NCBI GenBank assembly: GCA_000212915.1
Contig: CM001167.1
Span: 1,294,780-1,358,779 of the forward strand
Reading direction: 5' to 3'
DNA: 64,000 bases
Source: Bacteroides coprosuis DSM 18011
Lineage (GTDB): Bacteria; Bacteroidota; Bacteroidia; Bacteroidales; Bacteroidaceae
Within the stretch, counting starts at the first letter, position 1. Each line of letters starts with the position of its first letter. Both the position numbers and the translations under genes were made by a program. The notes below the pieces were generated by a model, which saw only the letters and a program-made list of their open reading frames with translations, did no database searches and was not told where the DNA came from. Shown here one piece after another: positions 1 to 9,378 of this stretch.

Positions 1-1464
1 TCTCCTGTAAGCATTGAAAATGCAAAATTGAATATGGAAGAAGAACTTCCAGAATGGGATTTTAATGCTACAGTAACGGATGCCGATGTGAAATGGAATA
101 ATGAGCTACAGAAAGCAATAATCGAATCTACAGATCAATCTGTTCTTCGTAATTTCTACACAGCACACTATCATACTATGATTGCTCCATCTTTATTCTG
201 TGATGTAAACAACGATTATAGAGGTGCAGATGGCAAAAATTACAATAATGAAATCTTTAAGGCTCATACTACATTCTCTTTATGGGATACTTATAGAGCA
301 GCACATCCTTTGATGACTATTATTCACCCAGAGCAAGTGCCTGATATGATTAATAGTATGTTGTATATCTTCAAGGAACAAGGAAAACTTCCTGTATGGC
401 ATTTAGTAGGCAATGAAACCGATTGTATGGTTGGTAATCCTGGTATTCCAGTAGTTGCAGATGCTTACTTAAAAGGTTTCGAAGGCTTTGATAGAGATTT
501 GGCTTATCAAGCACTTAAAGAATCAGCATTGCAAGATGATAGAGGTTTAGATCAATATAAAGTATTCGGATATATCCCTTATGATAAAGCAAGTGAGTCT
601 GTAGCTTCAGGTCTAGAGTATGCATTAGCCGATTGGGCTGTTGCTCAAGTAGCAAAAGAAAGAGGCGAAACAGAAGATTATGAGTATTTCTTAAATAGAA
701 GTAATTCTTTTAAATCCTATTTCGATAAGAGTATTGGTTTTATGAGAGGGATTGATTCTAAAGGAAACTTCAGACCAGGTGAGTTAGATCCATATCACTC
801 TAAACATAGAGAAGATGACTATACAGAAGGAAATGCATGGCACTACAGATGGCTTGTTCCTCAAAATGTAAATGGTCTAGTAGATCTTATGGGTGGAGAA
901 GATGTGTTTATTCAAAATCTAGATACTTTGTTTTTATTAAGTACAGAATTGAGTGGTGATGCATCTCCAGATATCTCAGGTTTAATTGGACAATATGTTC
1001 AAGGTAACGAACCAAGCCACCATATCCTTTATATGTATCCATACGTAGGTCAACAATGGAAAACAGCTCAAAGAGTAAGAGAAGTATTAACCACTCTTTA
1101 TTTTGATGCTCCTGCAGGTTTATCAGGAAACGAAGACTGTGGTCAAATGTCAGCTTGGTATATGCTTTCAGCTCTAGGTTTCTATCAAGTTGAGCCTGCT
1201 GGTGGAAGATACATCTTTGGTAGCCCTATCGTTGATAAAGCTACATTGAATGTAGGTAATGGTAATGTATTTACTATCCTTGCAAATAATAACAGTAAAG
1301 AAAATATCTATATTCAAAGTGTAACCTTGAATGGTCAGCCTTATACGAAATCGTTTATTGAATTTGATGATATCGCTGCGGGTGGAGAATTAGTCTTTGA
1401 AATGGGTAATACACCATCACAATTTGGTGTGAATCTAGAAGACAGACCCGTATCTGTACAATAA
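1..1464 (+). CDS. GH92 family alpha-mannosidase, 5'-truncated by window edge
   Basis: The reading frame is open from base 1, so the true start lies upstream; the TTG at 28 is internal. The 488 visible codons match the C-terminal (alpha/alpha)6-barrel part of glycoside hydrolase family 92, Ca2+-dependent exo-alpha-mannosidases that trim N-glycans or yeast mannan, normally about 730-760 residues in Bacteroidota. Recognisable blocks are GNEPSHHILYMYPYVGQ, containing a conserved acidic residue of the active site, and the late block GNEDCGQMSAWYMLSALGFY. The missing 5' part should hold the signal peptide and N-terminal beta-sandwich. A strong hairpin terminator follows at 1488. Linkage specificity cannot be read from the fragment. 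Family assignment is confident. Confidence 0.93.
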   Translation, partial: SPVSIENAKLNMEEELPEWDFNATVTDADVKWNNELQKAIIESTDQSVLRNFYTAHYHTMIAPSLFCDVNNDYRGADGKNYNNEIFKAHTTFSLWDTYRAAHPLMTIIHPEQVPDMINSMLYIFKEQGKLPVWHLVGNETDCMVGNPGIPVVADAYLKGFEGFDRDLAYQALKESALQDDRGLDQYKVFGYIPYDKASESVASGLEYALADWAVAQVAKERGETEDYEYFLNRSNSFKSYFDKSIGFMRGIDSKGNFRPGELDPYHSKHREDDYTEGNAWHYRWLVPQNVNGLVDLMGGEDVFIQNLDTLFLLSTELSGDASPDISGLIGQYVQGNEPSHHILYMYPYVGQQWKTAQRVREVLTTLYFDAPAGLSGNEDCGQMSAWYMLSALGFYQVEPAGGRYIFGSPIVDKATLNVGNGNVFTILANNNSKENIYIQSVTLNGQPYTKSFIEFDDIAAGGELVFEMGNTPSQFGVNLEDRPVSVQ

Positions 1465-1487
1465 AGTTCAAAATTGTAATATAAATG

Positions 1488-1522
1488 AAGTGGGTGATAG
1501 TTTTCTATCATCCACTTTTTTT
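1488..1522 (+). terminator. Rho-independent terminator after GH92 gene
   Basis: A 13-bp stem (AAGTGGGTGATAG paired with CTATCATCCACTT) with a TTTT loop is followed by a run of T. It lies 23 bases after the GH92 stop and makes any GNAT start inside it (1485) implausible. Confidence 0.85.
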
Positions 1523-1598
1523 ATGTATTGATTGCCTTTCTATGATAGATTATTTTAAGAATAAATTATCTTTAGCAGTCAACTTAATATTAGATAAT

Positions 1599-2057
1599 AT
1601 GGATATACAACCTCGTTGGGTTCTTAAATCTTTCGCTGAATTAACTACTGAAGAATTATACCAAATACTTCAAAAAAGGCAAGATGTCTTTATCTTAGAA
1701 CAAAATTGTCACTATCCCGATTTAGATGATAAAGACAGACAAACCCTGCATCTACTAGGGTATGTAGAGAATAAATTAATAGCCTATGCTCGTCTCTTTC
1801 CCAGTGGAATGCTGTTTGAGAATCAAGCTTCTTTTGGAAGAGTATTGGTCGTTAAAGATTCACGAAGATTAAAACTTGGAAAGAAGTTAGTTCAAGAAAT
1901 TATTCGTGTTTTAGAACACGATTTAAAGGAGAAAGAAATTAAAATTGAAGCTCAGCTTTATCTCCAAAGGTTTTATGAAGAATTCGGCTTTATAGCAGAA
2001 GGTAAGGTGTTTTTAGATGCTGGCATTGATCACATAATGATGTCAAAGATAATTTAA
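1599..2057 (+). CDS. GNAT family N-acetyltransferase, ElaA-like
   Basis: A 152-residue protein read from the ATG at 1599. A longer frame opens at 1485, but that start lies in the GH92 terminator and its first 38 codons look non-coding. From MDIQPRWVLKSF onward the protein matches the ElaA branch of GNAT acetyltransferases: an early R-x-D-VFILEQNC block, then YARLFP, FGRVLVV, and an acetyl-CoA pyrophosphate loop in RRLKLGKKL, ending with FYEEFGF. The family transfers an acetyl group from acetyl-CoA to an amine; the substrate of ElaA-type members is not settled. Standalone cytosolic enzyme with no operon partner. Family is confident, substrate unknown. Confidence 0.85.
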   Translation: MDIQPRWVLKSFAELTTEELYQILQKRQDVFILEQNCHYPDLDDKDRQTLHLLGYVENKLIAYARLFPSGMLFENQASFGRVLVVKDSRRLKLGKKLVQEIIRVLEHDLKEKEIKIEAQLYLQRFYEEFGFIAEGKVFLDAGIDHIMMSKII

Positions 2058-2109
2058 TATTTAAGTCTATTTTTTCTGCTTCAAAAGAACTATTTTATAT
2101 AATATATGT

Positions 2110-2117
2110 TATATTTG
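2110..2117 (+). promoter_or_regulatory. Bacteroidota -7 promoter element (TATATTTG) for the nrf operon
   Basis: TATATTTG fits the TAnnTTTG element of the Bacteroidota primary sigma factor. It would leave a leader of about 115 bases before nrfH. The leader holds two imperfect direct repeats (around 2128-2152 and 2160-2186, both CAGTTATATA/CTGTTATATA followed by AGTATA), possibly a regulator site. The repeat role is inference. Confidence 0.45.
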
Positions 2118-2236
2118 TATTGTATGTAGCTGTTATATAGTAGTATATATAATAAGATGACAGTTATATAAAAGTATACATTTTAGTATATATCCTATAC
2201 TTATGTATGAATAATTGAATTAATAAAATAGATAAT

Positions 2237-2821
2237 ATGAAATCGTTTTTACGGCATATACCTGTTCAGTTTATAGTTCCTTTATTTATAGTAGCTGGAT
2301 TAATTTTCGGTTTAGGGGGATATACACTTTATATGTCTAGAGCCCATTCATATCTTTCAGATGATCCAGAAGCTTGTATCAATTGTCATATTATGACCCC
2401 TTATTATCAATCTTGGGATCATAGCTCTCATGGGCGCTGGGCAACCTGCAACGATTGTCATGTTCCTCACAACAATATAGCCAATAAATATTTTTTTAAA
2501 GCGAAAGATGGTTTATATCACGCTGCTGTTTTTACGTTGAAAGCAGAGCCTCAAACTCTACGTCCACGTAATGAGAGTTATGGAGTAATTATGCAAAACT
2601 GTATAAGGTGCCATACTCAATTAAATCAAGATTTTGTAAAAACAGGAATGATTACTTATGCTGATGTACGCAAAGGTGAAGGTAAAGCTTGTTGGGATTG
2701 TCATAGAGATGTGCCGCATACCCAGATAAGTAACTTGGCCTCTTCTCCCAATGCTATTGTACCTCTGCCCGAATCTCCTGTACCCGATTGGCTGAAGAGA
2801 ACAATGAAAAAAGAAAAGTAG
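2237..2821 (+). CDS. nrfH: Cytochrome c nitrite reductase small subunit NrfH
   Basis: A 194-residue membrane-anchored tetrahaem cytochrome of the NapC/NirT type. It takes electrons from menaquinol and hands them to the NrfA catalytic subunit in the periplasm. One N-terminal membrane helix spans about residues 12-33. Four CxxCH haem sites are visible at C47, C71, C122 and C152. Length is normal for NrfH. The nrfA gene begins 23 bases after its stop, the standard nrfHA pair of Bacteroidota, Epsilonproteobacteria and Deltaproteobacteria. Assignment is confident from haem count, size and neighbour. Confidence 0.96.
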   Translation: MKSFLRHIPVQFIVPLFIVAGLIFGLGGYTLYMSRAHSYLSDDPEACINCHIMTPYYQSWDHSSHGRWATCNDCHVPHNNIANKYFFKAKDGLYHAAVFTLKAEPQTLRPRNESYGVIMQNCIRCHTQLNQDFVKTGMITYADVRKGEGKACWDCHRDVPHTQISNLASSPNAIVPLPESPVPDWLKRTMKKEK

Positions 2822-2844
2822 AAAATATATAAAACTTAAATCTT

Positions 2845-4344
2845 ATGTTTAAGAAACTTGGTGAACAAATACGTAAAAGACCCGCTATTGGTTGGATGAT
2901 ATTCGCAGTAGTCATGGTCGCTGTATTCCTATTAGGCTTGCTTGCTGCATCTATAACAGAGCGTAGAGCAGAGATTGCTACTCTTTTTAATAATAAGAAA
3001 ATAGAAATTGAGGGGATTGAGCCTAAGAGTGATTTATGGGGTATAAACTATCCCCGTGAATATGAAACTTGGCTCAAAACGAAGGATATGGACTTCACGA
3101 GTAAGCACATGGGAAATACCCCTCATGATGTTCTCGAAGAAAGACCTGCTATGGTTGTTATGTGGGCTGGATATGCTTTTTCTAGAGATTATTCTGCTCC
3201 ACGAGGACATATGCATGCCATAGAAGATGTGAGAAATACATTGCGTACAGGCACTCCCGAAAATGGAGAAGGAGATATGCAGCCTGGAACTTGCTGGACT
3301 TGTAAAGGACCAGATGTACCCCGCCTTATGCATGAAAAGGGAATTGAAAACTTTTATAAAGCCAAATGGAGTGATTGGGGAGCAGAAGTAATGAATCCTG
3401 TGGGATGTGCCGATTGTCATGATCCTCAGAATATGGGTTTAAAGATTACTCGTCCTGCTTTGATAGAAGCTTTTGAAAGAAGAGGTATGGATATTACTAA
3501 AGCTACGCAACAAGAGATGCGTACATTGGTTTGTGCCCAATGCCATGTAGAATATCACTTCAAAGGAGATACAAAATATCTTACTTTTCCTTGGGATAAA
3601 GGCTTAACAGTTGAAGATATGGAAGCGTTTTATGATGAGGCTGAATTTACCGATTGGACACATAGTTTGAGTAAAGCACCTATGCTAAAAGCTCAACATC
3701 CCGATTATGAAACCTTTACTATGGGCCCTCACTATAAAAGAGGTCTAAGTTGTGCCGATTGTCATATGCCTTATAAATCAGAAGGTGGAATAAAATATTC
3801 TAATCACCAAGTCGTTAGTCCACTAAAAAATATAGCAAATACTTGTCAAACTTGCCATAGAGATACTGAGGAAGATTTAAGACTATATGTTTATGAGTAT
3901 CAAGATAAGGCTTTAGAAATACGAGATAGAATAGAAGAGGTACTTCCTCAAGTGCATATTATGGCTAAAATAGCTTGGGATAATGGAGCTACTGAAGCTG
4001 AAATGGCTACAGCTTTAAAATTAATTCGCCAAGCACAGTGGAGATGGGATTTTGCAGTTGCCTCACATGGTGGATCTTTCCACGCTCCTGTTGAAACCCA
4101 ACGAATATTAGCTCATAGCTTAGACAAGTCTCTTCAAGCACAGATGGAGCTGCAAAAAGTATTTTATTCTCACGGTATAAAAGATTTTAATATGCCCGAT
4201 ATTTCTTCCAAAGATAAAGCTCAAGAGTTTATCAATTTGGATATGAAAAACCTGAAAGAGAAAAAAGAAAAATGGGTGAATACAGTTGTTCCTGCATGGC
4301 TAGAAAAAGCGAAAGCCGACGGAAAACTTACTGCTCAATTATAA
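2845..4344 (+). CDS. nrfA: Ammonia-forming cytochrome c nitrite reductase NrfA
   Basis: A 499-residue pentahaem enzyme that reduces nitrite to ammonium with six electrons on the outer face of the cytoplasmic membrane. Near residue 150 is CWTCK, the lysine-ligated active-site haem typical of NrfA. Four CxxCH sites follow at C188, C230, C303 and C334. An N-terminal hydrophobic stretch (about 15-36) acts as signal or anchor. Length agrees with Bacteroides NrfA. It works with NrfH just upstream; the resB and ccsA genes downstream supply haem attachment. A hairpin terminator at 4363 partly separates it from resB. Very confident. Confidence 0.97.
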   Translation: MFKKLGEQIRKRPAIGWMIFAVVMVAVFLLGLLAASITERRAEIATLFNNKKIEIEGIEPKSDLWGINYPREYETWLKTKDMDFTSKHMGNTPHDVLEERPAMVVMWAGYAFSRDYSAPRGHMHAIEDVRNTLRTGTPENGEGDMQPGTCWTCKGPDVPRLMHEKGIENFYKAKWSDWGAEVMNPVGCADCHDPQNMGLKITRPALIEAFERRGMDITKATQQEMRTLVCAQCHVEYHFKGDTKYLTFPWDKGLTVEDMEAFYDEAEFTDWTHSLSKAPMLKAQHPDYETFTMGPHYKRGLSCADCHMPYKSEGGIKYSNHQVVSPLKNIANTCQTCHRDTEEDLRLYVYEYQDKALEIRDRIEEVLPQVHIMAKIAWDNGATEAEMATALKLIRQAQWRWDFAVASHGGSFHAPVETQRILAHSLDKSLQAQMELQKVFYSHGIKDFNMPDISSKDKAQEFINLDMKNLKEKKEKWVNTVVPAWLEKAKADGKLTAQL

Positions 4345-4362
4345 TAAAAAATAAACAAGTAG

Positions 4363-4401
4363 GAGTGTCTGAAGTATCTCTATTTTAGACACTCTTTTTT
4401 T
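4363..4401 (+). terminator. Hairpin terminator between nrfA and resB
   Basis: GAGTGTCT pairs with AGACACTC around a 16-base loop, followed by seven T. It lies within the 63-base gap before the resB-like gene, so that gene may be expressed partly by read-through or from its own promoter. Confidence 0.7.
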
Positions 4402-4407
4402 ATCTTT

Positions 4408-5655
4408 ATGAAAAAAGAATTACGACAAATGTGGCGCTTTCCATGGGGATATAAAGAAAGTATAGCTATTGTTTTAGGTGTTATGGGTATCGGAATCTTA
4501 CTTCAACTGATTCTGGGTAACTTTAACTTTTTCTTCCTTGCCTATCCCGTAAATATCGTTTGTGGAGGAGTTCTAGTATTTCTCCTTTTGGGGTTACTGC
4601 TGATACGAAAATCAACATTCTATAAATGGTTATCGGGTGCACCATTGGCTGTGATTTTAATAGGAGTAATGCTTGTGTTAACTCTGATTATGGGTCTGAC
4701 TCCTCAAGTGAGTTCTTCTATAATCCCCGAAAAGGACTTTTTCTCTCGTTTGGGCTTTACACAAATGACTACTTCTTGGCCTTTTGTTTTACTCTATCTT
4801 TTTCTTCTCATAGCTTTAGGCTCTTTGATATTAAGAAGAATATATCCATTCAAAAAAAGTGATTTGGCTTTTTATTGCACTCATATCGGCTTGTGGATAT
4901 TTCTTTTTACAGCAGGTTTAGGAGCTTCAGATATAAAACGTTATGTTATGTATGTATACGAGAATCAGGTAGAATGGAGGGTGTACGATAGTGAAGAAAA
5001 TGTATTAGAACTGCCGATTGCTATCCAACTGAATGATTTTATTATGGAAGAGTATCCTCCTAAGTTAGCAATTATAGACAGAGAAACAGGAGCTGTGCAA
5101 CCTGAAAACAGAATAGATCTTTTTCAAATAGATGAGAACCGCATGAAGGGTAAGCTCTGGATGTTTGATTTGGAAGTAGAGGAGTACATTCATGAAGCAG
5201 TACGGAATAGCGATAGTACCTATGCTGAAGTCTATATGCCTGGAGCTAGTCCTGCAGCCTTCGTGAAAATTCAAAACGACAGTATCGTTCGACAGGGTTG
5301 GGTTTCTGGAGGAAATCGTGCTCAATTGTACATGACACTACCTATCGACTCAAGTTATACTCTTGTAATGACACAAGCCGAACCTAAGCGCTTCATTTCG
5401 GATATTGATGTATTTATGGATGATGGAAGTGTACAGCATGCTCTTTTAGAGGTCAACAAACCACTACGCATTGGGCATTGGACTATTTATCAATATGGTT
5501 ATGATAACGAGGCTGGTAAAATGTCAAACTATTCGGCTTTCGAATTGGTCTATGATCCTTGGTTACCTTGGGTGTACGTTGGTATTATTATCTTAGCAGT
5601 AGGGTGTGTGATCTTATTGTGGAGTGGACATAAACAGAAAGGAGGCAAGAAATGA
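4408..5655 (+). CDS. ResB-like cytochrome c biogenesis membrane protein
   Basis: A 415-residue protein with about four membrane helices in the first 165 residues, a large extracytoplasmic beta-rich domain (about 185-380), and a final helix near 385-408. This is the layout of ResB/Ccs1, which with CcsA delivers haem and holds apocytochrome c for thioether bond formation (system II). In Bacteroidota it is found beside nrfHA. The stop overlaps the start of the ccsA gene by four bases (ATGA), so the two are translationally coupled. It has no enzymatic motif of its own; the call rests on topology, context and overlap with ccsA. Confidence 0.85.
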   Translation: MKKELRQMWRFPWGYKESIAIVLGVMGIGILLQLILGNFNFFFLAYPVNIVCGGVLVFLLLGLLLIRKSTFYKWLSGAPLAVILIGVMLVLTLIMGLTPQVSSSIIPEKDFFSRLGFTQMTTSWPFVLLYLFLLIALGSLILRRIYPFKKSDLAFYCTHIGLWIFLFTAGLGASDIKRYVMYVYENQVEWRVYDSEENVLELPIAIQLNDFIMEEYPPKLAIIDRETGAVQPENRIDLFQIDENRMKGKLWMFDLEVEEYIHEAVRNSDSTYAEVYMPGASPAAFVKIQNDSIVRQGWVSGGNRAQLYMTLPIDSSYTLVMTQAEPKRFISDIDVFMDDGSVQHALLEVNKPLRIGHWTIYQYGYDNEAGKMSNYSAFELVYDPWLPWVYVGIIILAVGCVILLWSGHKQKGGKK

Positions 5656-6434
5656 CTTGGGATGTTTTTTTATACTTTGCTATACCTACACTTGTTTTGT
5701 GGATAATAGCTGCCTTTATCATCTATAAAAAGAATGGAGCTCAGATAGCTAAACTGATGACTCTTGCGGGTGTAATTGTATTCTTTTGTTTTATAATAGG
5801 CTTGTGGGTTGGACAAGATAGGCCACCTTTGAGAACGATGGGTGAAACCCGTTTGTGGTATTCTTTTTTTATATCAATTGTAGGATTGATTACTTATTAT
5901 CGTTGGCGATATCAATGGTTGTTGTCTTTTTCAAATATAGTAGCTTCAGTTTTTGTATGTATTAATATATTCAAGCCAGAAATACATTCTACTAATTTAA
6001 TGCCTGCTTTGCAAAGTTATTGGTTTGTCCCTCATGTTACAGTTTATATCTTGTCTTATGCTATGCTGGGTGCGGCAACTATTACATCAATCATTCAATT
6101 GAGAAACTTTCAAAAAAATAAAGTCGACGAAAAGCTGTATCACCTGATGGATAATCTAGTCTATGTGGGATTGGGATTTTTATTATTGGGTATGTTGATG
6201 GGTGCCGTTTGGGCTAAGGAGGCTTGGGGGCATTATTGGTCGTGGGATCCTAAAGAAACATGGGCATTTATTACCTCTTGTGGGTATTTACTCTATATTC
6301 ATATGAGGTTGCGTAATAGGTATCCCCAAATAGCACTATGGATATTGAGTATATCTTTTGTACTCTTAATGATTACGTGGGTGGGTGTCAATTATCTTCC
6401 TTCTGCCCAAGGAAGTGTTCATGTTTATTCCTAA
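5652..6434 (+). CDS. ccsA: Cytochrome c biogenesis protein CcsA (CcmC/CcmF family)
   Basis: A 260-residue polytopic membrane protein with about eight hydrophobic segments. It carries the tryptophan-rich WWxWDPKE-type haem-handling motif as GHYWSWDPKETWAFI near residues 194-208, flanked by histidine-bearing helices. CcsA exports haem and, with ResB, ligates it to CxxCH sites such as the nine haem sites of NrfHA encoded just upstream. It overlaps the resB-like gene by four bases. A bidirectional hairpin terminator follows at 6449. Confident. Confidence 0.93.
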   Translation: MTWDVFLYFAIPTLVLWIIAAFIIYKKNGAQIAKLMTLAGVIVFFCFIIGLWVGQDRPPLRTMGETRLWYSFFISIVGLITYYRWRYQWLLSFSNIVASVFVCINIFKPEIHSTNLMPALQSYWFVPHVTVYILSYAMLGAATITSIIQLRNFQKNKVDEKLYHLMDNLVYVGLGFLLLGMLMGAVWAKEAWGHYWSWDPKETWAFITSCGYLLYIHMRLRNRYPQIALWILSISFVLLMITWVGVNYLPSAQGSVHVYS

Positions 6435-6448
6435 TCAACTTATAAAAA

Positions 6449-6476
6449 AGGCTATACTCAATTAAGGTATAGCCTT
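6449..6476. terminator. Bidirectional terminator between ccsA and folC
   Basis: AAGGCTATAC pairs perfectly with GTATAGCCTT around an 8-base loop between two convergent genes, with A-rich sequence on one side and T-containing sequence on the other. Confidence 0.7.
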
Positions 6477-6504
6477 TATGATTACTTGCTAGAGTGGATG
6501 GTAT

Positions 6505-7800
6505 TTATTGGTTTTGCCAAAAAGTTAATAGATCGGCAACAATAAAACTGCTACCTCCAACAAATACAAAATCGTCTTTATCACTATCACCTATCGCCTT
6601 CATAGTAGCCTGTTCTACATTGGGGTAGGTATCACCCTTTAGTCCCTCGGCATGTGCGATTTCTGCTAATTCAGATGCCGACATGGCTCTTTTTACAGAA
6701 GCTTGGGTGAAATAATAAATGGCTTCTTTAGGTAAAAGATGAAGAACTCCCCTAATATCTTTATCATTAACCATGCCTATAACAATGCGTAGCTCCTTAT
6801 AATTTTGATGTTTGAATTGTTCTACAATAGTGCTGATACCCGCAACATTATGTCCAGTGTCACATATTACTCTGGGACTTTCTTGTAATTTCTGCCATCT
6901 GCCCATTAGCCCTGTAAGTTCACAAACCTGAGCAAAACCTTTTCTGATATTGTTTTCAGAAATCTGGTAACCCAGAGATATAAGGATAGGAAGAGCAGTA
7001 AGTAGGGTATTCGTATTCTTAAGTTGGCACCAGCCACCAAGCTCTCCATCTAAATTCTGATACTGTTGAGTTTGATATCTCCAGCCTATAGCATTAGGAG
7101 TACATAGCTCTTCTTTAAGAGTAGGATTATTTTGTGCGTAGTAGATGGGCGCATTCATTTCGACAGCCTTTGCTGCAAACACAGGGAGAGTTTCATCATT
7201 ATACTCTCCAATAACGATAGGAGTCTGTTCTTTAATAATTCCTGCCTTTTCTCCTGCAATAGCAGCAAGAGTATTGCCTAAAAATTGATTATGGTCATTG
7301 CTTATATTTGTAATGATTGAAAGATCGGGCTGAATAATATTTGTACAATCTAGTCGTCCACCAAGTCCTACCTCAATAACCGCTACATCTACTTTTTGAT
7401 CCTCAAAATACTTAAAAGCTAAAGCTGTTGTTAATTCGAAAAAAGAAGGAGACAAAGGTTCATAGAAACTTCTTTCTTTCTCAATAAAATCGACTACATA
7501 CTTTTCTGAAACAGGGATCCCATTGACCCTTATACGTTCCCTAAAATCAATTAAGTGAGGTGAAGTATATAAGCCCACTTTATACCCAGCTTCTTGTAAT
7601 ATGGCAGCTAAAGTATGTGAAGTAGAACCTTTTCCATTGGTACCACCAATATGTATTGTTTTGTATGTTGTATGTGGGTGATTTAGATGTTTATCTAATG
7701 CTTTAGTAGTAGATAAACCTTCTTTGTAAGCACTGCTTCCTTCTTTTTGGAACATAGGTACACAGTTGTAGAGGTAATTTACAGTTTCTTCGTAGTTCAT
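6505..7800 (-). CDS. folC: Bifunctional folylpolyglutamate synthase/dihydrofolate synthase
   Basis: A 431-residue cytosolic Mur-ligase-type enzyme. It joins glutamate to dihydropteroate and lengthens the polyglutamate tail of folates using ATP. Seen directly: the P-loop GTNGKGST at residues 53-60, the following LYTSPHL block that binds folate, the VIEVGLGGRLDCTNII block, and NDKD in the C-terminal domain. Length is typical of FolC. It faces the phoH-like gene across a 141-base divergent promoter region and converges on ccsA. Confident. Confidence 0.95.
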   Translation of the reverse strand: MNYEETVNYLYNCVPMFQKEGSSAYKEGLSTTKALDKHLNHPHTTYKTIHIGGTNGKGSTSHTLAAILQEAGYKVGLYTSPHLIDFRERIRVNGIPVSEKYVVDFIEKERSFYEPLSPSFFELTTALAFKYFEDQKVDVAVIEVGLGGRLDCTNIIQPDLSIITNISNDHNQFLGNTLAAIAGEKAGIIKEQTPIVIGEYNDETLPVFAAKAVEMNAPIYYAQNNPTLKEELCTPNAIGWRYQTQQYQNLDGELGGWCQLKNTNTLLTALPILISLGYQISENNIRKGFAQVCELTGLMGRWQKLQESPRVICDTGHNVAGISTIVEQFKHQNYKELRIVIGMVNDKDIRGVLHLLPKEAIYYFTQASVKRAMSASELAEIAHAEGLKGDTYPNVEQATMKAIGDSDKDDFVFVGGSSFIVADLLTFWQNQ

Positions 7801-7941
7801 AAAGCAAAATATATAATTCTAATAATCGCCTATTTCTCTTTATTTTAGTTATCTTGTCTATACTAAATCTTAATCTGGTACAGCCCAATAAAAGGCGATT
7901 TATTGTGTTGTGCAAATATGAACAATTAAAATAGAAGATGT

Positions 7942-9264
7942 ATGGGAAAGAAGAATTTTATTTTAGACACTAATGTGATTTTACACGATTATAATTGTCT
8001 TAGAAATTTCGAAGAAAACGACATTTATCTTCCCATCGTTGTTTTGGAAGAGTTAGATAAATTTAAAAAAGGAAATGAACAGATAAACTTCAACTCTCGT
8101 GAGTTTATTCGAGAAATTGATGCTCTTAGTGAAGGCGATTTATTTAAAGAAGGAGTTTCCTTAGGTGATGATTTAGGAAGATTATTTATAGTGGTTGGTA
8201 ATGTAGAAGCAAAGAAAGTAAAAGCTTGCTTTGCTCTAAATAAACCAGATCACTACATCCTTGCTGCAACAGAATATGTTGCAGAACAGCACCCAGGTAT
8301 GCAGACAATATTGGTTTCCAAAGACGTAAATCTTCGGATGAAAGCTCGTGCTGTAGGGCTGCCTTCTGAGGATTATATCAACGATAAGGTTAACAATATA
8401 GATATATTTGAAAGGGAGCACGAAACCATTACTACCGCTAATAGTGAGTTGATAGATAGAATCTATTCCTCCTATGATGGAGTTGATGCCAAAGAACTTG
8501 AAGTAGGTGAGGCTCTAAGACCCAATGAATGCTTTATACTGAAGAGTGATAGAAATAGTGTATTGGTACGATACAATCCTTTTACACGAACAATTAATAA
8601 AGTTAAAAAGAGTAAGAATTTTGGTATAGAACCTCGAAATGCAGAGCAGAGTTTTGCTTTTGATATTTTAAATGACCCCAATATAAAACTAGTAGGACTA
8701 ACAGGTAAGGCGGGTACAGGAAAAACGCTTCTAGCTTTAGCTTCTGCCTTAAGACAATTGGGTGATTATAAGCAAATATTATTGGCAAGACCAATTGTGT
8801 CTCTATCCAATAAAGATATTGGTTTCTTACCAGGTGATGCTACAGAAAAAGTATCTCCTTATATGCAACCTCTGTTTGATAATTTAAATGTGATAAAAAA
8901 TCAATTTGATGGAACTTCTTCAGAGTCTAGCAAGATTGAAGAGATGTTGAAGAGTAAACAGCTTGTGATTGAAGCATTAGCTTTTATTAGAGGAAGAAGT
9001 TTGACAGATATGTATTGTATTATTGATGAAGCTCAGAACTTAACCCCTCATGAGGTTAAGACAATTATTACTCGTGCAGGAGAAAATACAAAAATGGTAT
9101 TTACAGGTGATATTCAACAAATAGACCACCCCTACTTAGATGTAGAATCAAATGGCTTGGTATATATGATTGATAAAATGAAAGATCAGCCCTTGTTTGC
9201 TCATGTAAATTTGATTAAAGGAGAAAGAAGTGAATTAAGTGAGTTGGCAAGTAATATACTTTGA
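7942..9264 (+). CDS. PhoH family ATPase with N-terminal PIN domain
   Basis: A 440-residue two-domain protein. Residues 5-140 form a PIN ribonuclease domain, with the early acidic FILDTNVILHD block. The C-terminal half is a PhoH P-loop ATPase with Walker A in GKAGTGKT and Walker B in IIDEAQN, then a sensor block FTGDIQQID. PIN-PhoH proteins act as RNA-unwinding ribonucleases; the related mycobacterial PhoH2 is the tested example. The target here is unknown. Length matches Bacteroidota members. Cytosolic, single gene, divergent from folC. Confidence 0.92.
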   Translation: MGKKNFILDTNVILHDYNCLRNFEENDIYLPIVVLEELDKFKKGNEQINFNSREFIREIDALSEGDLFKEGVSLGDDLGRLFIVVGNVEAKKVKACFALNKPDHYILAATEYVAEQHPGMQTILVSKDVNLRMKARAVGLPSEDYINDKVNNIDIFEREHETITTANSELIDRIYSSYDGVDAKELEVGEALRPNECFILKSDRNSVLVRYNPFTRTINKVKKSKNFGIEPRNAEQSFAFDILNDPNIKLVGLTGKAGTGKTLLALASALRQLGDYKQILLARPIVSLSNKDIGFLPGDATEKVSPYMQPLFDNLNVIKNQFDGTSSESSKIEEMLKSKQLVIEALAFIRGRSLTDMYCIIDEAQNLTPHEVKTIITRAGENTKMVFTGDIQQIDHPYLDVESNGLVYMIDKMKDQPLFAHVNLIKGERSELSELASNIL

Positions 9265-9343
9265 CTTTTTGAAAAATAGAACATAAAATAGCTCTTTTTA
9301 GTAAAAAGAAAATGTAAAGCAGCTTGAATACATAAATAAAACA

Positions 9344-9351
9344 TATCTTTG
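9344..9351 (+). promoter_or_regulatory. -7 promoter element TATCTTTG that decides the start of the next gene
   Basis: TATCTTTG is a perfect TAnnTTTG element, with a TTG at about 9323 as a possible -33. The longest reading frame of the next gene begins with the TTG inside this element, which cannot be a start codon if the element drives transcription. The GTG at 9379 is the next in-frame candidate. Confidence 0.6.
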
Positions 9352-9378
9352 CAATTCGAATATAAAAAAGTAAAAAAA

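Noticed and set aside
1485-1598. Longer N-terminus for the GNAT gene
   Set aside because: The ATG at 1485 lies inside the GH92 terminator hairpin, and the added residues do not resemble the family. The ATG at 1599 fits ElaA-like proteins.
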